From Pyxicephalus adspersus (lineage: Eukaryota > Chordata > Amphibia > Anura > Pyxicephalidae): 64,000 bases of DNA. Position numbers and translations under genes: made by a program. This document shows, in pieces, positions 35,167 through 46,267 of the stretch. The notes under the pieces were generated by a model. The model had not been told where the DNA came from and did not search any database. It was given only the letters and a program-made list of their open reading frames with translations. Every line of letters starts with the position of its first letter. Within the stretch, counting starts at the first letter, position 1. Location of the stretch: contig NC_092859.1 in NCBI RefSeq assembly GCF_032062135.1, positions 157,114,526-157,178,525 on the forward strand. Reading direction: 5' to 3'.

Positions 35167-35425
35167 CGGGGTTTCTTAACCAGAGTTCCCTCAGAGATTG
35201 GTATTGGGTCTTTAAGCAATGGGCAGTTAGTGAATCTCAGGTCAATGATCTTTTTGGCTATCTGTAAGGGTGATGGTCTTCCTAATATTCAGCAATGTAA
35301 GAGGTTGACTGGCCACCACATTAATGTACTGCGAGCTGTGGATATAGTAATTAAAGAAGGGATTCCCTGATGGCCTAAAAGCTATTTCAAGGGTTCATCC
35401 ATGCTAAAAAGTTTGAGAAACCTTG
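35167..35425 (-). mobile_element. hAT-like MITE family E, copy E1
   Basis: Minus-strand copy: plus-strand left end CGGGGTTTCTTAACC, right end GTTTGAGAAACCTTG, flanked by GCTTAGGA and GCTTAGGG (35159-35166, 35426-35433), a target duplication with one mismatch. The family consensus end is CAGTGTTTCTCAACC. It contains ATCTTTTTGGCTATCTGTAA and GCGAGCTGTGGATATAGTAA, shared inverted with the copies at 43649, 51595 and 56062. Confidence 0.8.
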
Positions 35426-35433
35426 GCTTAGGG

Positions 35434-36774
35434 TGTCACCAAGTCTAAATCTGACAATGCCTGCATGCACTCACTTGCATTATAAAGCTTTCTATTAAAT
35501 GCACTCAAGACAAGAGCAGGCCATGGAGGAGCTCAGATTGACTCTTAACATTCATTTATTGGTGCCCTAAAGATGAATTAATAGTTATGTGATATCAATT
35601 GCCTGTAAAGAACATAGATTGAGGAAACAGCTTTATGATATCATAGTTTAAGCATTGAATGATGAGAAAGTATGTTTTACTAAATCTCTGCTTTGATTCC
35701 ATGCACAAACCATTATTGGGTGTGCCAGCAGTTGTATATAAATGGTAGAAGGTAATAAGGATTTCAATAAGTCTCCCCATGATATGCATTGTATTTTATT
35801 ATACCAATAACAAGTTTTGGAAGTTTCTTTTTGGCCCTACATCTTCTGTTTGTACAGCTTTTATTACACCGAACCATGACGGAAATACTGCCAATGGCAA
35901 CTTTTTAGAATCCAATAGATAAAGCAAAATTGGCAACAATATTCTAAAAACCCTAACTTTGAAACACTATTCATTTCAGTGATTTATTTTCCATGCTGCA
36001 TTACCATGCTCTGTTCATTTAGATGGGCTGCCTAATGCACCACAATGGACCAAAGGCACCTACCCTATGGTATTGCTGGTGTGAATGGACCCTTAAGGCT
36101 GACATGTTTTTTTATTACAGAGGCTTGTACTAATACAGATTAGGGTGCAATAAAATATATTGAACTTACTTAGAAAAAATACATAAATGGATTATGGGTT
36201 TGGTGCATTTTTGCCTACATGTTCACCTTTAACGCTCACAATGCATTTGGATAGCGCAAGTCAGCTGCAAAGTCAGGCTTGTGGTTAGAGTATTTTGGAA
36301 ATGTTTTAGATATCTTAGGATTTCAAAGCAATAGATAAGTGGAAGAGAAACAAAAAAAAAAAACAAATTCCATACTATGCTGAACCTTTTCTAGGGTGAT
36401 ACCCTTGCTCCTGCATGGATATGCAGCATGTGAGCATTGTGACCTTGGTCAATAATTACCCAAATGGCAAAATCAACAAGTGATTATTGCTGAGGACAAA
36501 GTCTGCACTACAAAATGGCTCAGTGTATGTAAACAATAATAAGCTACCATTAAAGGAATTTTCTATTTTTGGGTTTACACACTTTATGATACAATAGTAG
36601 ACCTGGTGACTAAATTGGTGGCTATCAAAGGACAAATAACATTCAACAGACAGAACAGTCAAGTCAGATATATGAGCTTTGTTTGACCTGTTTATTGACA
36701 GGGACTCCCCTACTGTGAGAATAATGCCTTTCATAAGCAGCATGATATATTTATGCGACCTCATGTTGAGCATT
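35434..36774. other. Noncoding DNA, no gene seen
   Basis: Contains an A-run at about 36350-36364. The 105-codon minus frame at 36456-36773 has no domain. Nothing else is recognised. Confidence 0.45.
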
Positions 36775-37030
36775 TCATTTAAATGATTTTTTAGCCATTT
36801 AATTAATCTTTTATGGCCTTTAAAACGCCTAAAAGGGTAATTACTCCAGCCCGATGCAGTTGATCACGGTTATTTTGGATGGATCTGCCGTTCCACGCCA
36901 GCTAGGGGTCAGCGGGTAATGATTACCCCTATAGTAAAATTCGGGGTAATTCAGAAGATTATCTCTCAATAATCCTTACGGTTATTGGCAGCTCCCAGCC
37001 AGAGCTCTGCATAGATCAAACAACACAGTG
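36775..37030. other. Candidate conserved noncoding block
   Basis: Repeat-free DNA with ATTTAATTAATC (about 36798), GGGTAATTACTCC (36835) and GGGTAATGATTACCCC (36914), an unusual density of TAAT/ATTA words separated by GC-balanced sequence. This fits a homeodomain-responsive enhancer, but the idea is untested. Confidence 0.33.
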
Positions 37031-37194
37031 GGATTTATCAATACATATTCTGAATCTGAAGCATCCCCCGTACATCTATCTCTTACATCTCAGTTGTGTT
37101 TTCTTGTACTGCTTCTGTAAGGATGGCATGTACAATCTCAAGGGAGGGCTGCAGTGTTTTTGAAAGCCAAGAGTCACAAAACTAACATTCGTAT

Positions 37195-37700
37195 TCAATG
37201 AAGGTTCTCAAATGTTGAAGGGATCTTAGAAGACTGGTAAGATTTTGTGTATCCATAATAAAAAAAATCAGTTCCATCATACAAGAGCATAATTTGTACT
37301 TACTAAGGGGGGCGCTCTTTGTGTCTGGAGGAAAAGAAGAATAGGAATAAGGAAGGGATTCTTGACTGTAAGGTCTGTGATAATGAGAAATCGGCTCCCT
37401 CACAAAATTGTTTCAGCAACTTCTATAGATTGCTTTAAGAAAAAGCTGTATGGTTTCTAGAAGCACAGATTATAACTGGATAATAAAGTATTAATGTAAA
37501 AATAATGTAGACTGTTGATCCAGGGAACATTCGATTGCCTCATGGGATCAGGAAGGAATTTTTTTTCCCCTGTTAAAGCAAATTGTACCCTGGTTTTTTT
37601 TTTGCCTTCCTCTGGATCACCTATGTCTTATAGGGTTTTATATCTGGGATATGTTTATTTCTCTAGTTATTGAACTTGATGTTGATGATGTAACCATGTC
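37195..37700 (+). mobile_element. CR1-type LINE 3' end, 5'-truncated
   Basis: The frame 37356-37460 (+) reads GFLTVRSVIMRNRLPHKIVS... and closes with a stop after LYGF. This matches the C-terminus of CR1-type LINE reverse transcriptases, where a W/R-N-x-LP-x-x-V-S motif is usual. The 3' region follows: GTTGATCCAGGGAACATTCG (about 37513), GGGATCAGGAAGGAATTTTT and TTGCCTTCCTCTGGATCACC, then TTGAACTTGATG. Upstream the frame is broken by a shift just before 37356. A second 3' end of the same family is at 42325. Confidence 0.8.
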
Positions 37701-37708
37701 TATTTAAC

Positions 37709-38120
37709 TTAAAGCTGTATCCCAGCAAAAATGAAACCCACTAATCAATAGGCAGCATGTTTTTAGGTCCTGGGTTTGAGGCATGCACAGAAAGGATTTT
37801 ACCTGTAATGAAAAAAAAATGACATTCATACGCATTCGCAGTGAGATCGGCACTCTTTTTTTTTTCCCCATTTACAGCTCTCACCCGATCTCACGCCTGC
37901 ACAGTGCAAGATCAAGCAATATAGCCATGAGAAGAAAGAAGACGGATGGCAGTGCTTGGCGCTGTCCGGTAACTTTTCTTCATCCTGGCACCCGGCACCG
38001 TCCTGTAATCCAACTTCATCCTCTGCAAGGAACGAGGACAGCGCTGGAGTAATCAGAAGCTCTTTGGACGTAAAGGTGAGTATGACTTTTTTTTCTGTTT
38101 TACATATTATCTATCTTTAA
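37709..38120 (+). mobile_element. TTAA-type non-autonomous element, copy C4
   Basis: TTAAAG at 37709 and TTTAA at 38116-38120 bound it, directly behind a CR1 tail. Interior: GAGGCATGCACAGAAAGGAT, CGCAGTGAGATCGGCACTC, TGCAAGATCAAGCAATATAG. The 89-codon frame at 37783-38052 lies inside the element. Confidence 0.6.
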
Positions 38121-38569
38121 GCCGGTTCTCTGCATATTTGTATATATTTCATAACAAGAATGTCCAGCTCTAGAGTAATATAACCTGGAGAAAGGTCATA
38201 TAGGGCAAAATTACACATCTCCTATACTACCCAGGGCACATTCTCCATTGATTTCCTATTGCATAAAGTTTTCAGTTGAGTTAAACAGAATAGGAATTTG
38301 ACTGTAATTCGTAACAAGCTTCAAAAGTTTCAGCATTAATTGTTCCACAGTGCTTGCAGCTTTAGAGATCAATGTAAGCTTGTTTAAAGCATTGACTTCT
38401 TTCCAAGAATGTTTAACTACCTAAATGTCCATAGCTTAGTTACAGGTTCACTTTATGTATAATTTACATTTTTTTTAAATAAAAGTCAGGTCTGTTAAAA
38501 AGTTTTTGAAGTGGATAATGACTACAAAACCCCATACTGATGTTGCCCTAGGAAAAGCAGCACATCTGT
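38121..38569. other. Noncoding DNA, no gene seen
   Basis: No recognised element. Confidence 0.4.
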
Positions 38570-39230
38570 TCATTAATTCTCATTATCCATGAAAGTTCCA
38601 TTTAAACAGGGGGTTTGCATGTAACTTGCAATCAGCTTGACCTTCAGAGGTTGTATCATTTCATCTCTTTCGGGCCGAGTGAGGAATTAAAAATACATGG
38701 CTCTCTCCCTTCCCTATGTCGGCTTATCTTCAGCTTCCATCTCGTCTTTGTCCATTGCTTTCATTTTGTGTGAATTAGAGCTGCGGTCCCAGGAAAAGTG
38801 ATGGATTTTGTCTGAATCCTAATACTTCAAACAGAGCCTCAGGAGAGCGGCAGCACCTTCCAACTGCACTTGTTTGTATCATCATCAATCAGAAGGGCTT
38901 TTCTGTGAATCCTTATTTATAGACCTTTTCAGGTGCAAAACTGAGCACTGTGCCATTCTTTATTTATCTCCTTCTGCATGCTTGTGCCGGGATTAATGTT
39001 GACGAAGGAAGCTGTTTTTGCAAATGAGAAACACTTGTCAGGAGAACTGTATCTATTGTTAAATGACGACCGGTGCAGCACACATACATAACGTAAAATA
39101 TTTTTCGCATTTCCCATTCCACAAGCTTTACCTACCATTGTTTTTAACAGCATAAGCAAAATATGCTCCTGAGGAAACGCTTTCATTTTTTACTCCAGAA
39201 AGGCCCATTCATCTGGCAACCTGCGGGTGG
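38570..39230. other. Candidate conserved noncoding block
   Basis: About 650 bp without repeat signature. CpG is retained (TTTCGGGCCGAGTGAGG at about 38668; AAATGACGACCGGTGCAGC at about 39061), with TAAT cores (GGGATTAATGTTGACG at about 38989). The minus 85-codon frame at 38929-39186 shows no domain. Inferred from texture only. Confidence 0.3.
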
Positions 39231-40112
39231 AAAAGATCTATCAAACCTTCCTAGGTTCTCCAGACACTCCTATTAATCTCCGTACTTGGGATACGAACAC
39301 CCGAGCCCACCGATGCTGCAATATTGGAGGTTTACATGCCAGAAATGGTACTAGATTGATTGTCAGCTGACTATCACATCCTACATAGTAAACGAAGGAT
39401 GTAATTATCACGGACCCAACCTGCGTGCGCACCACAACTGCCGCCCAAAGCGCGCACGCCACCGCCGCTGAAACAGTTGTCATGGTGACATGTAAACGTG
39501 CCAAAAGAGTTTCAGTCAGTGTGCTCTACTCCACTCCACAGTGCCATTGTCATTACCAATATATTTATTTATTTCAATAAAAACTTTCCCAGGACGCTCC
39601 ACCTTCCATGATTGCAAGTCATTGCCATTCATGGATTTAGGAATATTTTGAGAATCGGGGGTTTACTAGTTTTACTAGAATTTAGACTTCCGGAGGATGC
39701 CAGAGGAGTTGCTGTGGGTTGGAGTTTATCTTATGTCTGTTTCAAACCCAATTAAAGTCTCACACATTTTTGTTTTTACTTTGCAGTCATGTACAGCCAT
39801 ATGGTATTATTTTAACACATTTTTAGTTAGAAATGCATCAATACCCCTTCCTCTCTCATTTCATGCCATTCTATGTCCAATGCTAAGCATACACATAGAA
39901 GAATAGCAGTTGCACCACTCATTACAAGTGTCATTAGGGTCCACAAAGTTAGAAATCTAGAGTCAGTATAGGGGTCCCAAAACATTGTTTAGGAATTTGC
40001 CATGTTGGATCACTAGATGATCAACTGCTGACAATAGATATTATATTACTAATATCAAGCACTCAGCAGGGCATAGAGTGGAAGTAAGACTGTGCAAAAG
40101 TGTCAGACCAAC
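39231..40112. other. Noncoding DNA with a CpG-rich patch
   Basis: At 39410-39500 there are about ten CpGs within 90 bp (CTGCGTGCGCACC, AAGCGCGCACGCCACC), surrounded by CpG-poor DNA. The patch is alternating purine-pyrimidine in part. No gene or promoter element goes with it. Confidence 0.45.
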
Positions 40113-40364
40113 CGTTATATAGCGCCAACAAATGATGTAGTGCTTTCCAATTCCATAGTCATTCACAGTCCCCAAAGGGGCTCACAATCTAATGTTCCTA
40201 CCATTAATTCTTATGGCAACGATTTAGGAACAATTTTTGAAGGAAAGCCAATTATCTAAGCTTTTGCAATGTTGAGGAAACCGTAGTTCCCAGAGAAAAC
40301 ACATCAAGATTTAAACCTATGACCAAAGGCAAGAGTGCTAGCCACTGAGCCAACCATGCTGCCC
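40113..40364 (-). mobile_element. tRNA-derived SINE, internally deleted
   Basis: Same family as 1623-1956, minus strand. It shows the tail (GTTATATAGCGCCAACAAAT), GGGGCTCACAATCTAATGTT, a shortened body (GAGGAAACCGTAGTTCCCAG) and the tRNA-related head (GAGTGCTAGCCACTGAGCCA, GCTGCCC). The piece between the body and the B-box is missing. Confidence 0.75.
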
Positions 40365-41081
40365 ACTAAGCTTTGTTATTGGCAGGTACAGCAGTTGATT
40401 AAAACTTTAGGACTTTTGGTGCTTATATTCCAGGTCCCCATACTTGAAGTAAAGAACTAGGTCGATATGACAAAAGCAAACTGACACATACTGTTCAGAA
40501 CAATTGCTCTTCAACTGTTAAGGTTTCAATACCATGACACTCTCTATCAAGGACCATATACCAATAATTCAATAACACACAAGTTGACAAAATAATGACA
40601 TACTAACACTCAAGGCTGCTGAAAAATGATTCTAAAAGTCATAGAACAATGACATACTGACAGTCAGGGTCACAGAACAATAAGAAAATGACACATAGGA
40701 TCACAAGACAATGGTAGGCTTTCATATACAATAAATGTAGTTCTAAACCTTTAGTTGTAAATCATATCTTTTTAATAAGGATAGACAAATTTTTCCAATG
40801 GGTCCAAAATGGCTGAACAAATAAAAAGGAACCTGCTGCAGGTTTACCATGCCGGCACTGAAAGTACAACATTCACATTTAGGCAATTTAAGCAATAGTG
40901 TCATTGGCTCTGATTTATTAAAGCTCTCCAAGGCTGGAGAGGATACACTTTCAGCAGCGAAGCAAACCTGGAATTGAGTCTGCCTAGGCTGCACATTTGG
41001 AAGAAGGAGTAACTCTGAAACAGATAATAATTTTAAGGATACTACTCCGCATATATGGTTAAGGAATAGAAAGGTTTCACT
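40365..41081. other. Noncoding DNA with half foldback MITE (family D)
   Basis: At 40906-40985 one arm of family D: GATTTATTAAAGCTCTCCAA, GGCTGGAGAGGATACACTTT and AAGCAAACCTGGAAT. The minus 124-codon frame at 40743-41117 crosses this arm and has no domain. 40480-40720 has loose local repeats of AATGACATACTGACA type. Confidence 0.6.
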
Positions 41082-41361
41082 CAGGGGTGAGCAATCTTTT
41101 TGGCACAGGAACCACAATGGGATCTAACATTTGACAGATGGACCGAGCCAGTATCAGATGCATTGAGAAAGTTTGCATAAACTGACATAAATCACACATA
41201 AAAGCTATTGCCTAAAAGTAAAATAACATTTACATTCAAATTACATTAAATTTCAAGGGAACAGTGCTGTTGGCCACCTTTTTTTGCCAGTGGCCAATTT
41301 TGTACCAATATTTGATAGGCCGGATTATAAAAAACAACGGGCCATAGTTTGCCCATGCCTT
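41082..41361 (+). mobile_element. hAT-like MITE with CAGGGGTGGGCAA-type ends
   Basis: The left end is CAGGGGTGAGCAATCTTTTT; the right end is CCATAGTTTGCCCATGCCTT, a decayed inverse. Inside are GGAACCACAATGGGATCTAA, AGTTTGCATAAACTGA and GATAGGCCGGATTATAAA. This is a known vertebrate hAT (Charlie-like) terminal type. The flanks GTTTCACT and CTTTAACT may be an 8-bp target duplication with two changes. Confidence 0.7.
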
Positions 41362-41661
41362 CTTTAACTTAAACTTAAAATATTTACAAAAAATATTTGT
41401 ACCATAATTAGAAAGCATTGCTTAACTGCACAGTGCATGTGTTATGCAGTGTAGAACTTAGCTCTATATGCGGCACAGGCATGAACAGACCCAGATGCCC
41501 AGAACAATGTCTACAGGCACAAGAATTACATTATTGTTCATCCAAATGGCATTATTATTAGCTGTCCAATGGCTGAAAATTGCCATGAATCCAGAGGGGT
41601 CAGGGGGTTAAATGACAGCTTTGGGGATGCAGCAGTGACAGAATCCTGCACCTGTCAACAC

Positions 41662-42162
41662 TAGTGTTGGTGTTGGAATTTCGGGTTGTCCTTATATTCA
41701 ACCCGAATATGGCTGTTCGAATTTGGATAGAATCGACCCGAAAAACATGGGATTCGACTTTTCAAATTCGTGTGTAAGAAAATGTGTTAAAAAAAGTAAT
41801 TTGGCTCAAGCGTCATCAGGATTTTCCTTTCCCCAGCCAATCACAGAGCCCTAGAGGTGAATGAATGGGGAGACTTGTCCCCATTTATCCTCTAGTGCCC
41901 GGGGATCCCGTGACACTCATGTGTTCTTGGATAGAGAAACTCTAGCCAAGAACACATACTATAATTACACTAGGGTTGCAAGACCAATCAGAGGAGCGGA
42001 GCTGTCAGCTCTTGCAGTTCTACACAGTCTGGAAAAATAACCCGAATTTTCCTCCTATTGACTTTAATGGTGTTTGAATTCGACATTCGATCACCTGAAC
42101 AATATTGTCTTATTCGATCGAATAGCTGTCGAAACGAATAGTGAGATATTCAACCAACACTA
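41662..42162 (+). mobile_element. hAT-type non-autonomous element, copy A3
   Basis: Perfect 8-bp target duplication GTCAACAC (41654-41661 and 42163-42170). Ends TAGTGTTGGT and ACCAACACTA. It is 501 bp, about half the size of A1 and A2, lacking most of the palindromic interior but keeping CTCTAGTGCCCGGGGATCC and the TTCGATCGAATAGCTGTCGA subterminal region. Same orientation as A2. Confidence 0.93.
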
Positions 42163-42324
42163 GTCAACACTTCATGGTGCTCATAAAAAGGTGTACTTTA
42201 ATTATGACAAAAACTCATCCACACCAACAAAAAATCACTTCCACAATAACTAGAAGCCTATATGGACACCTAAAAACATGGAAACAGTGACACAGTAAAC
42301 AATAAAACCTTTTCTCTAAACATA

Positions 42325-42560
42325 AATGACACCAGAGATTGTTGATCCAGGGAATGTCCAATTGTCTTCTGGGATCAGGAAGAAATGTTTCCCCTGTTGC
42401 AATAAATTGCATTTGTTTTTTTGCCTTCCTCTTGATCAACTATGTATATAGAGTTTTATTTGGAATATGCTGGTTTGTAGTATGTTTATTTCCCTAGTGG
42501 TTGAACTTAATGGACATATCTTTCTATGGACTTTTATCTTCTTTTTTCAACCTAACAAGC
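42325..42560 (+). mobile_element. CR1-type LINE 3' end fragment
   Basis: 3' noncoding part only: ATTGTTGATCCAGGGAATGT (about 42338), GGGATCAGGAAGAAATGTTT, TTTGCCTTCCTCTTGATCAA, GGTTGAACTTAATGGACATA and TTTTTTCAACCTAAC. Compare 37513-37690. Confidence 0.75.
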
Positions 42561-43648
42561 TATGTTAGGTCCAGTGGAACCCTTTTTGTCCTTCAGCAAA
42601 ACTGGAGTTGTACTTTAAAAATTGTCATGTGCCAGGCCTGCTGTGCATGGCTCCTTCATGTTAAAAAAAAATAAAAAATGATCCACATGCCTCGAAACTG
42701 TGCCGTGTACAAAAAGCATAGACTAATCTCGCGCCATGCTGTAGAGGCGCCGTGTTTGTTCCCATTAACCCTTCTCCATGGCCTGAAGTAAAGACTTTGT
42801 TAGCTCTTTTATAAGATTCAAACCGCTTGTTTATTAAGTTACACACTGAGATCAAATCTCCCTTCAGTTCCCTTTATTATTCCAAAGAGAACAGTTTTTA
42901 AACCCAGGGTTCCAGCCCTCAATTACATTAGCTAGGGAATTATTTGTACCTCCCACTTTATAAAGCCGTAAATAATTATAAAGAGTCATAAATCCTGCAG
43001 CCTAACAAGAATCGTGTTTTCTCTTTTTCATGGGCAGCTGAATGGAAAGGAATCTAGGAGGTAATTCAACCATCTGTACAGCTGAGCCAAATTTAGACAG
43101 AATAAAGATATTTTGTACCGAGTCCCAACCCCTCCCAGCTCCCGTCTCCTCAGTCTCCTCATATTCTTAAGTACTTTTCTGATTAATAGGCTGCTGTATT
43201 TGTTTGATGTTCTTAACAGCCCTGAATGCCAACAAAAGATTTGTCAAGATTAAAAGATTGTGCTGATACTTTTATTTATTTTTATTTTTTTGAAAAAACA
43301 TTCATTTAATTTTGTTGACAATAAAAGCTCTTTAGAAATGGGTCAATCTATGAACCTGAACAAATGCAAACATACCGAATGAACTGGTTTAAAAGTACCC
43401 CTAAGGGAGCCATGAAAAGTAACACGATAAATACGGAAATAATAATAAGTATTAAAGTTGAACTTTTTTATAAATATTCCTCAAAGCGGAACTGAATTGG
43501 CGTTAATAGGTGGTGAGCTCTTGCCAATTGTGGGGCCTCTGACTATATATATAAAGAACGAGGTTGTTGCCATCTGCGTCTATTAAAAACAGACTTACAG
43601 CCACTTGTAACTTATGTGAATATCTGGCTATAAGCCCATTGTCTAGAT
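42561..43648. other. Noncoding DNA with candidate conserved block 42830-43330
   Basis: The 42830-43330 part is repeat-free: CTCAATTACATTAGCTAGGG (about 42919), CGTAAATAATTATAAAGAG (42968) and a long GC-balanced stretch with no open frame. This is one of the best-looking conserved-element candidates here, but only by eye. Confidence 0.35.
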
Positions 43649-43928
43649 CAGTGTTTCTCAAACTTTTCACCATGGGGAACTACTTAAAATACCTTTCAGG
43701 TCTTCAGAACCCCCTGCTATAATTACTATATCCACAGCTCACAGTATATTAGTGTGGTGGTCAGTGGGAAGAATTCCTCTTACAATGCTGGCCATTGGGA
43801 AGAATGTCGCCCTTACAGATAGCCAAAAAGATCATTGGGGTCACTTAAACTGACCTGAGAGGCACAAACTGCTCATTTCTCAAGGAACCCCCAGCAACCT
43901 CTGCAAGAACTCTGGTTGGGAAATGCTG
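43649..43928 (+). mobile_element. hAT-like MITE family E, copy E2 (best preserved)
   Basis: Ends CAGTGTTTCTCAAAC and TTGGGAAATGCTG; flanks GTCTAGAT and TTCTAGAT (43641-43648, 43929-43936) form an 8-bp duplication with one mismatch around TCTAGA, a preferred target of Charlie-type hATs. The interior has two copies of the roughly 32-bp unit GGTCAGTGGGAAGAATTCC / GGCCATTGGGAAGAATGTCG, then ACAGATAGCCAAAAAGATCA. Confidence 0.88.
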
Positions 43929-44164
43929 TTCTAGATTAATAGTGGTCACTCTTCACATTGGCTAGTGGTTTTCAATTGTGACTTTGTTCTCTGATAGCCA
44001 GAAGATTATGGGTACTTTGACTGCTATTTGCTTTGATAATAGGCTTACCATCCATTATTTACATAGCTTGTAGCCCGTTGTTAACACATACAGCAAGCCT
44101 TTGGTCACTCATGGGAAGCCTGCTTGGCAATAGGCACTCCCTATACACTTATTCATGCACAATT
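43929..44164. other. Noncoding DNA
   Basis: Short spacer between two elements with nothing recognised. The 109-codon frame at 44033-44362 begins here and runs into the element at 44165; no domain. Confidence 0.4.
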
Positions 44165-44664
44165 TTAAAAATAATAAAAATTCACTTACCTTTACCGATG
44201 ACAAGCCCTGAATCTGTCCACAAACCTAGCCCAGCAAGTTTCTGGCTGGCTTGGCTTTCCCTTCTTTTCGGTGGTCTTCTTCATGCAATGCCGTCATCTT
44301 CATTCTTCAAGGCTCTTCTCACGTCACCGGAACTCATACTGCGCAGGTGCAAGATCGGGTGATGTGTCCCCTCCAAATGTAAAAAAAGAAAAAAGATGAT
44401 CTCTCTGCACATGCATAAGACTGGGCAGTATTTTTATATTATAGGAACAGCCGTGGTGATGGAATCTCAGGCATGGGGAGTAGAAGCAGCTCACATCCTT
44501 CTGGATATGTGACACAAGTATCCCAGGAGGCCGGGGGTTTACCCTTCAGTCAGTAAAGCCAGAAGGGGACCGGTCCTCCTATTAAAATGTCCAATAAACT
44601 AGTTTTTCTATTATATAGAAGGAATAGCCACCCTTTTATATAATGTTGAAATAGTCCACCCTAA
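44165..44664 (-). mobile_element. TTAA-type non-autonomous element, copy C5
   Basis: Minus-strand copy: TTCACTTACCTTTACCGATG, then TCATCTTCATTCTTCAAGGC, CTGCGCAGGTGCAAGATCGG, GTGATGTGTCCC, and at the right TTTTATATAATGTTGAAATA and CCACCCTAAA, the inverse of the C-family left end. TTAA stands at 44165-44168; the right TTAA is mutated. Confidence 0.65.
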
Positions 44665-45520
44665 ATTGTATTTGAACTGTAGACACCTTTCGCTGTTACA
44701 CTACTAATCAATAGGAACAAAGCTGCCGTGTGTCTTGGTAGCCAAAATCACATTAATAATTTACACAGAATTAACACTCTGCATGTAGTACGTTGCTTAG
44801 TACTTTTGCCCATGTGTACCTAATACCTTACAAGTACTTTGGTGTACATTCACTCTGGTTTACTGACTGCTTTTCAATAACACTTAGGTAGATTCATCCA
44901 TTTTTGCTTACTTTTTAGGTACATTCACCCATCTCATTTTGCAATAAACAAGTACTTTCACTATACAATTTGTTATATAAGCCCATAATTGTCCCATTTA
45001 AGCTACAAAGTGATAATAATCCTGACACCCTATCATGGCAAACTCTGAAGACAATCACAATACTTTCTGTCTTTTTGTGCTTCATGCCATGGCGGTGTAT
45101 TTCATGGCATATCTGCCTGGCCAGGCGCACACACAGACCCTGGCGGCTTTACGAGTTTGCAGTGTTCTGGTATATTATGAATTCTGCAATAAACAAATAT
45201 CATTTTTTCTTAGAATCTGCAGACTGTAGATAGAATATGATGCTGCTTTGTGGATGAACTTTTCAAACGCCGCATTTGCAGAAGAACATTCATTTTGTTT
45301 ACTAACTGGCCAGAGATTTCATATCCACGTTCCTCATCAAATTACAAGACCCAAGGAAGAGACCTGTGCTGGCTTAATTAGTGTAAATCTATTCAGTGGG
45401 ACCAGATATGTTACTCTCTGATTGTGCCATCCCCGTAAATTGTATTTTACATGATCAAAAATTACCATGACACCTATATAGGGTCAATGGACATCATATT
45501 CCAGAACCAGGACCATCCAT
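44665..45520. other. Noncoding DNA with candidate conserved block 45000-45430
   Basis: 45000-45430 is repeat-free and carries TTCATGCCATGGCGGTGTAT and AGGCGCACACACAGACCCTG, with retained CpGs. Overlapping frames of 64-87 codons show no domain. Regulatory role inferred only. Confidence 0.3.
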
Positions 45521-45780
45521 TTTTATTACACATTGTTTATATAGCACCGACATATTACAGAGCACTTTACAAAGTCATTTCATTAGCTGTCCCTGAAAGG
45601 AGCTCACAATCTAATGTCCCTACCATAGACATATGTCCTTTATACTGTCTAGGGTCAATTTGGGGGAAGCCAATTAACCTGACTGCATGTTTTTAGAATG
45701 TGGGAGGAAACCGGAGTACCCGGAGGAAACCCAGGCAAACATGGGGAGAACCTGCAAACTCCATGCAGATAGTGTCCATG
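45521..45780 (-). mobile_element. tRNA-derived SINE, head missing
   Basis: Tail and body of the 1623-1956 family: TTTATATAGCACCGACATAT, GGAGCTCACAATCTAATGTC, GTGGGAGGAAACCGGAGTAC, AACCTGCAAACTCCATGCAG and ATAGTGTCC. It stops before the B-box, so the promoter head is absent, which means a 5'-truncated insertion on the minus strand. Confidence 0.85.
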
Positions 45781-46080
45781 GAGATAGATATATAAAGATG
45801 TCCCATAAGGTTGAGGCCATGGGTCTGTACAGGAGACTCAAGTATCTTCATACCAGAGATGTCTAGCCATGTTTGTATAGATCTGGCTTTGTACATGGAC
45901 ATAGTCATGATGGAACAGAAAATGGTATTTCCCAAACTGTGAACACAAGGTTGGAGGAGCAGATTTGTCTTTGTATGCTGTAGTATTACCAGTATCCTTT
46001 ATTGTAGTCAATTATAAGGTCCAGGCGAAGTGGGGATGTGTACAATTTGCACATACCAGGTAATATAACACATGTAATGC
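45781..46080. other. Noncoding DNA
   Basis: Nothing recognised. Confidence 0.4.
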
Positions 46081-46267
46081 TCCTGTTTTATTGAAAATCT
46101 CCAAGGCTGGCGAGGATTGACTGTCATGGGAGAACCTGGGTGTGATCCAGCAAACCAAGGAAACATTTGCCAACTAACAGCAATCTTTAAGGTTTGTTGG
46201 ATCACCCTGGTTCTCCTATACCAGTCTATCTTCACCAGTCTTAAAGGGCTTGATTTATTCGAGCCCA
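46081..46267. mobile_element. Foldback MITE, family D, full copy
   Basis: Left arm CTCCAAGGCTGGCGAGGATT and GGGAGAACCTGGGTGTGATC; right arm TTGTTGGATCACCCTGGTTC and CAGTCTATCTTCACCAGTCT, ending TTTATTCGAGCCCA. Frames on both strands (46008-46331) are consequences of the palindrome. Confidence 0.75.

Noticed and set aside
40743..41117. 124-codon minus frame
   Set aside because: Crosses a family D half copy and the start of a hAT-like MITE; no domain.
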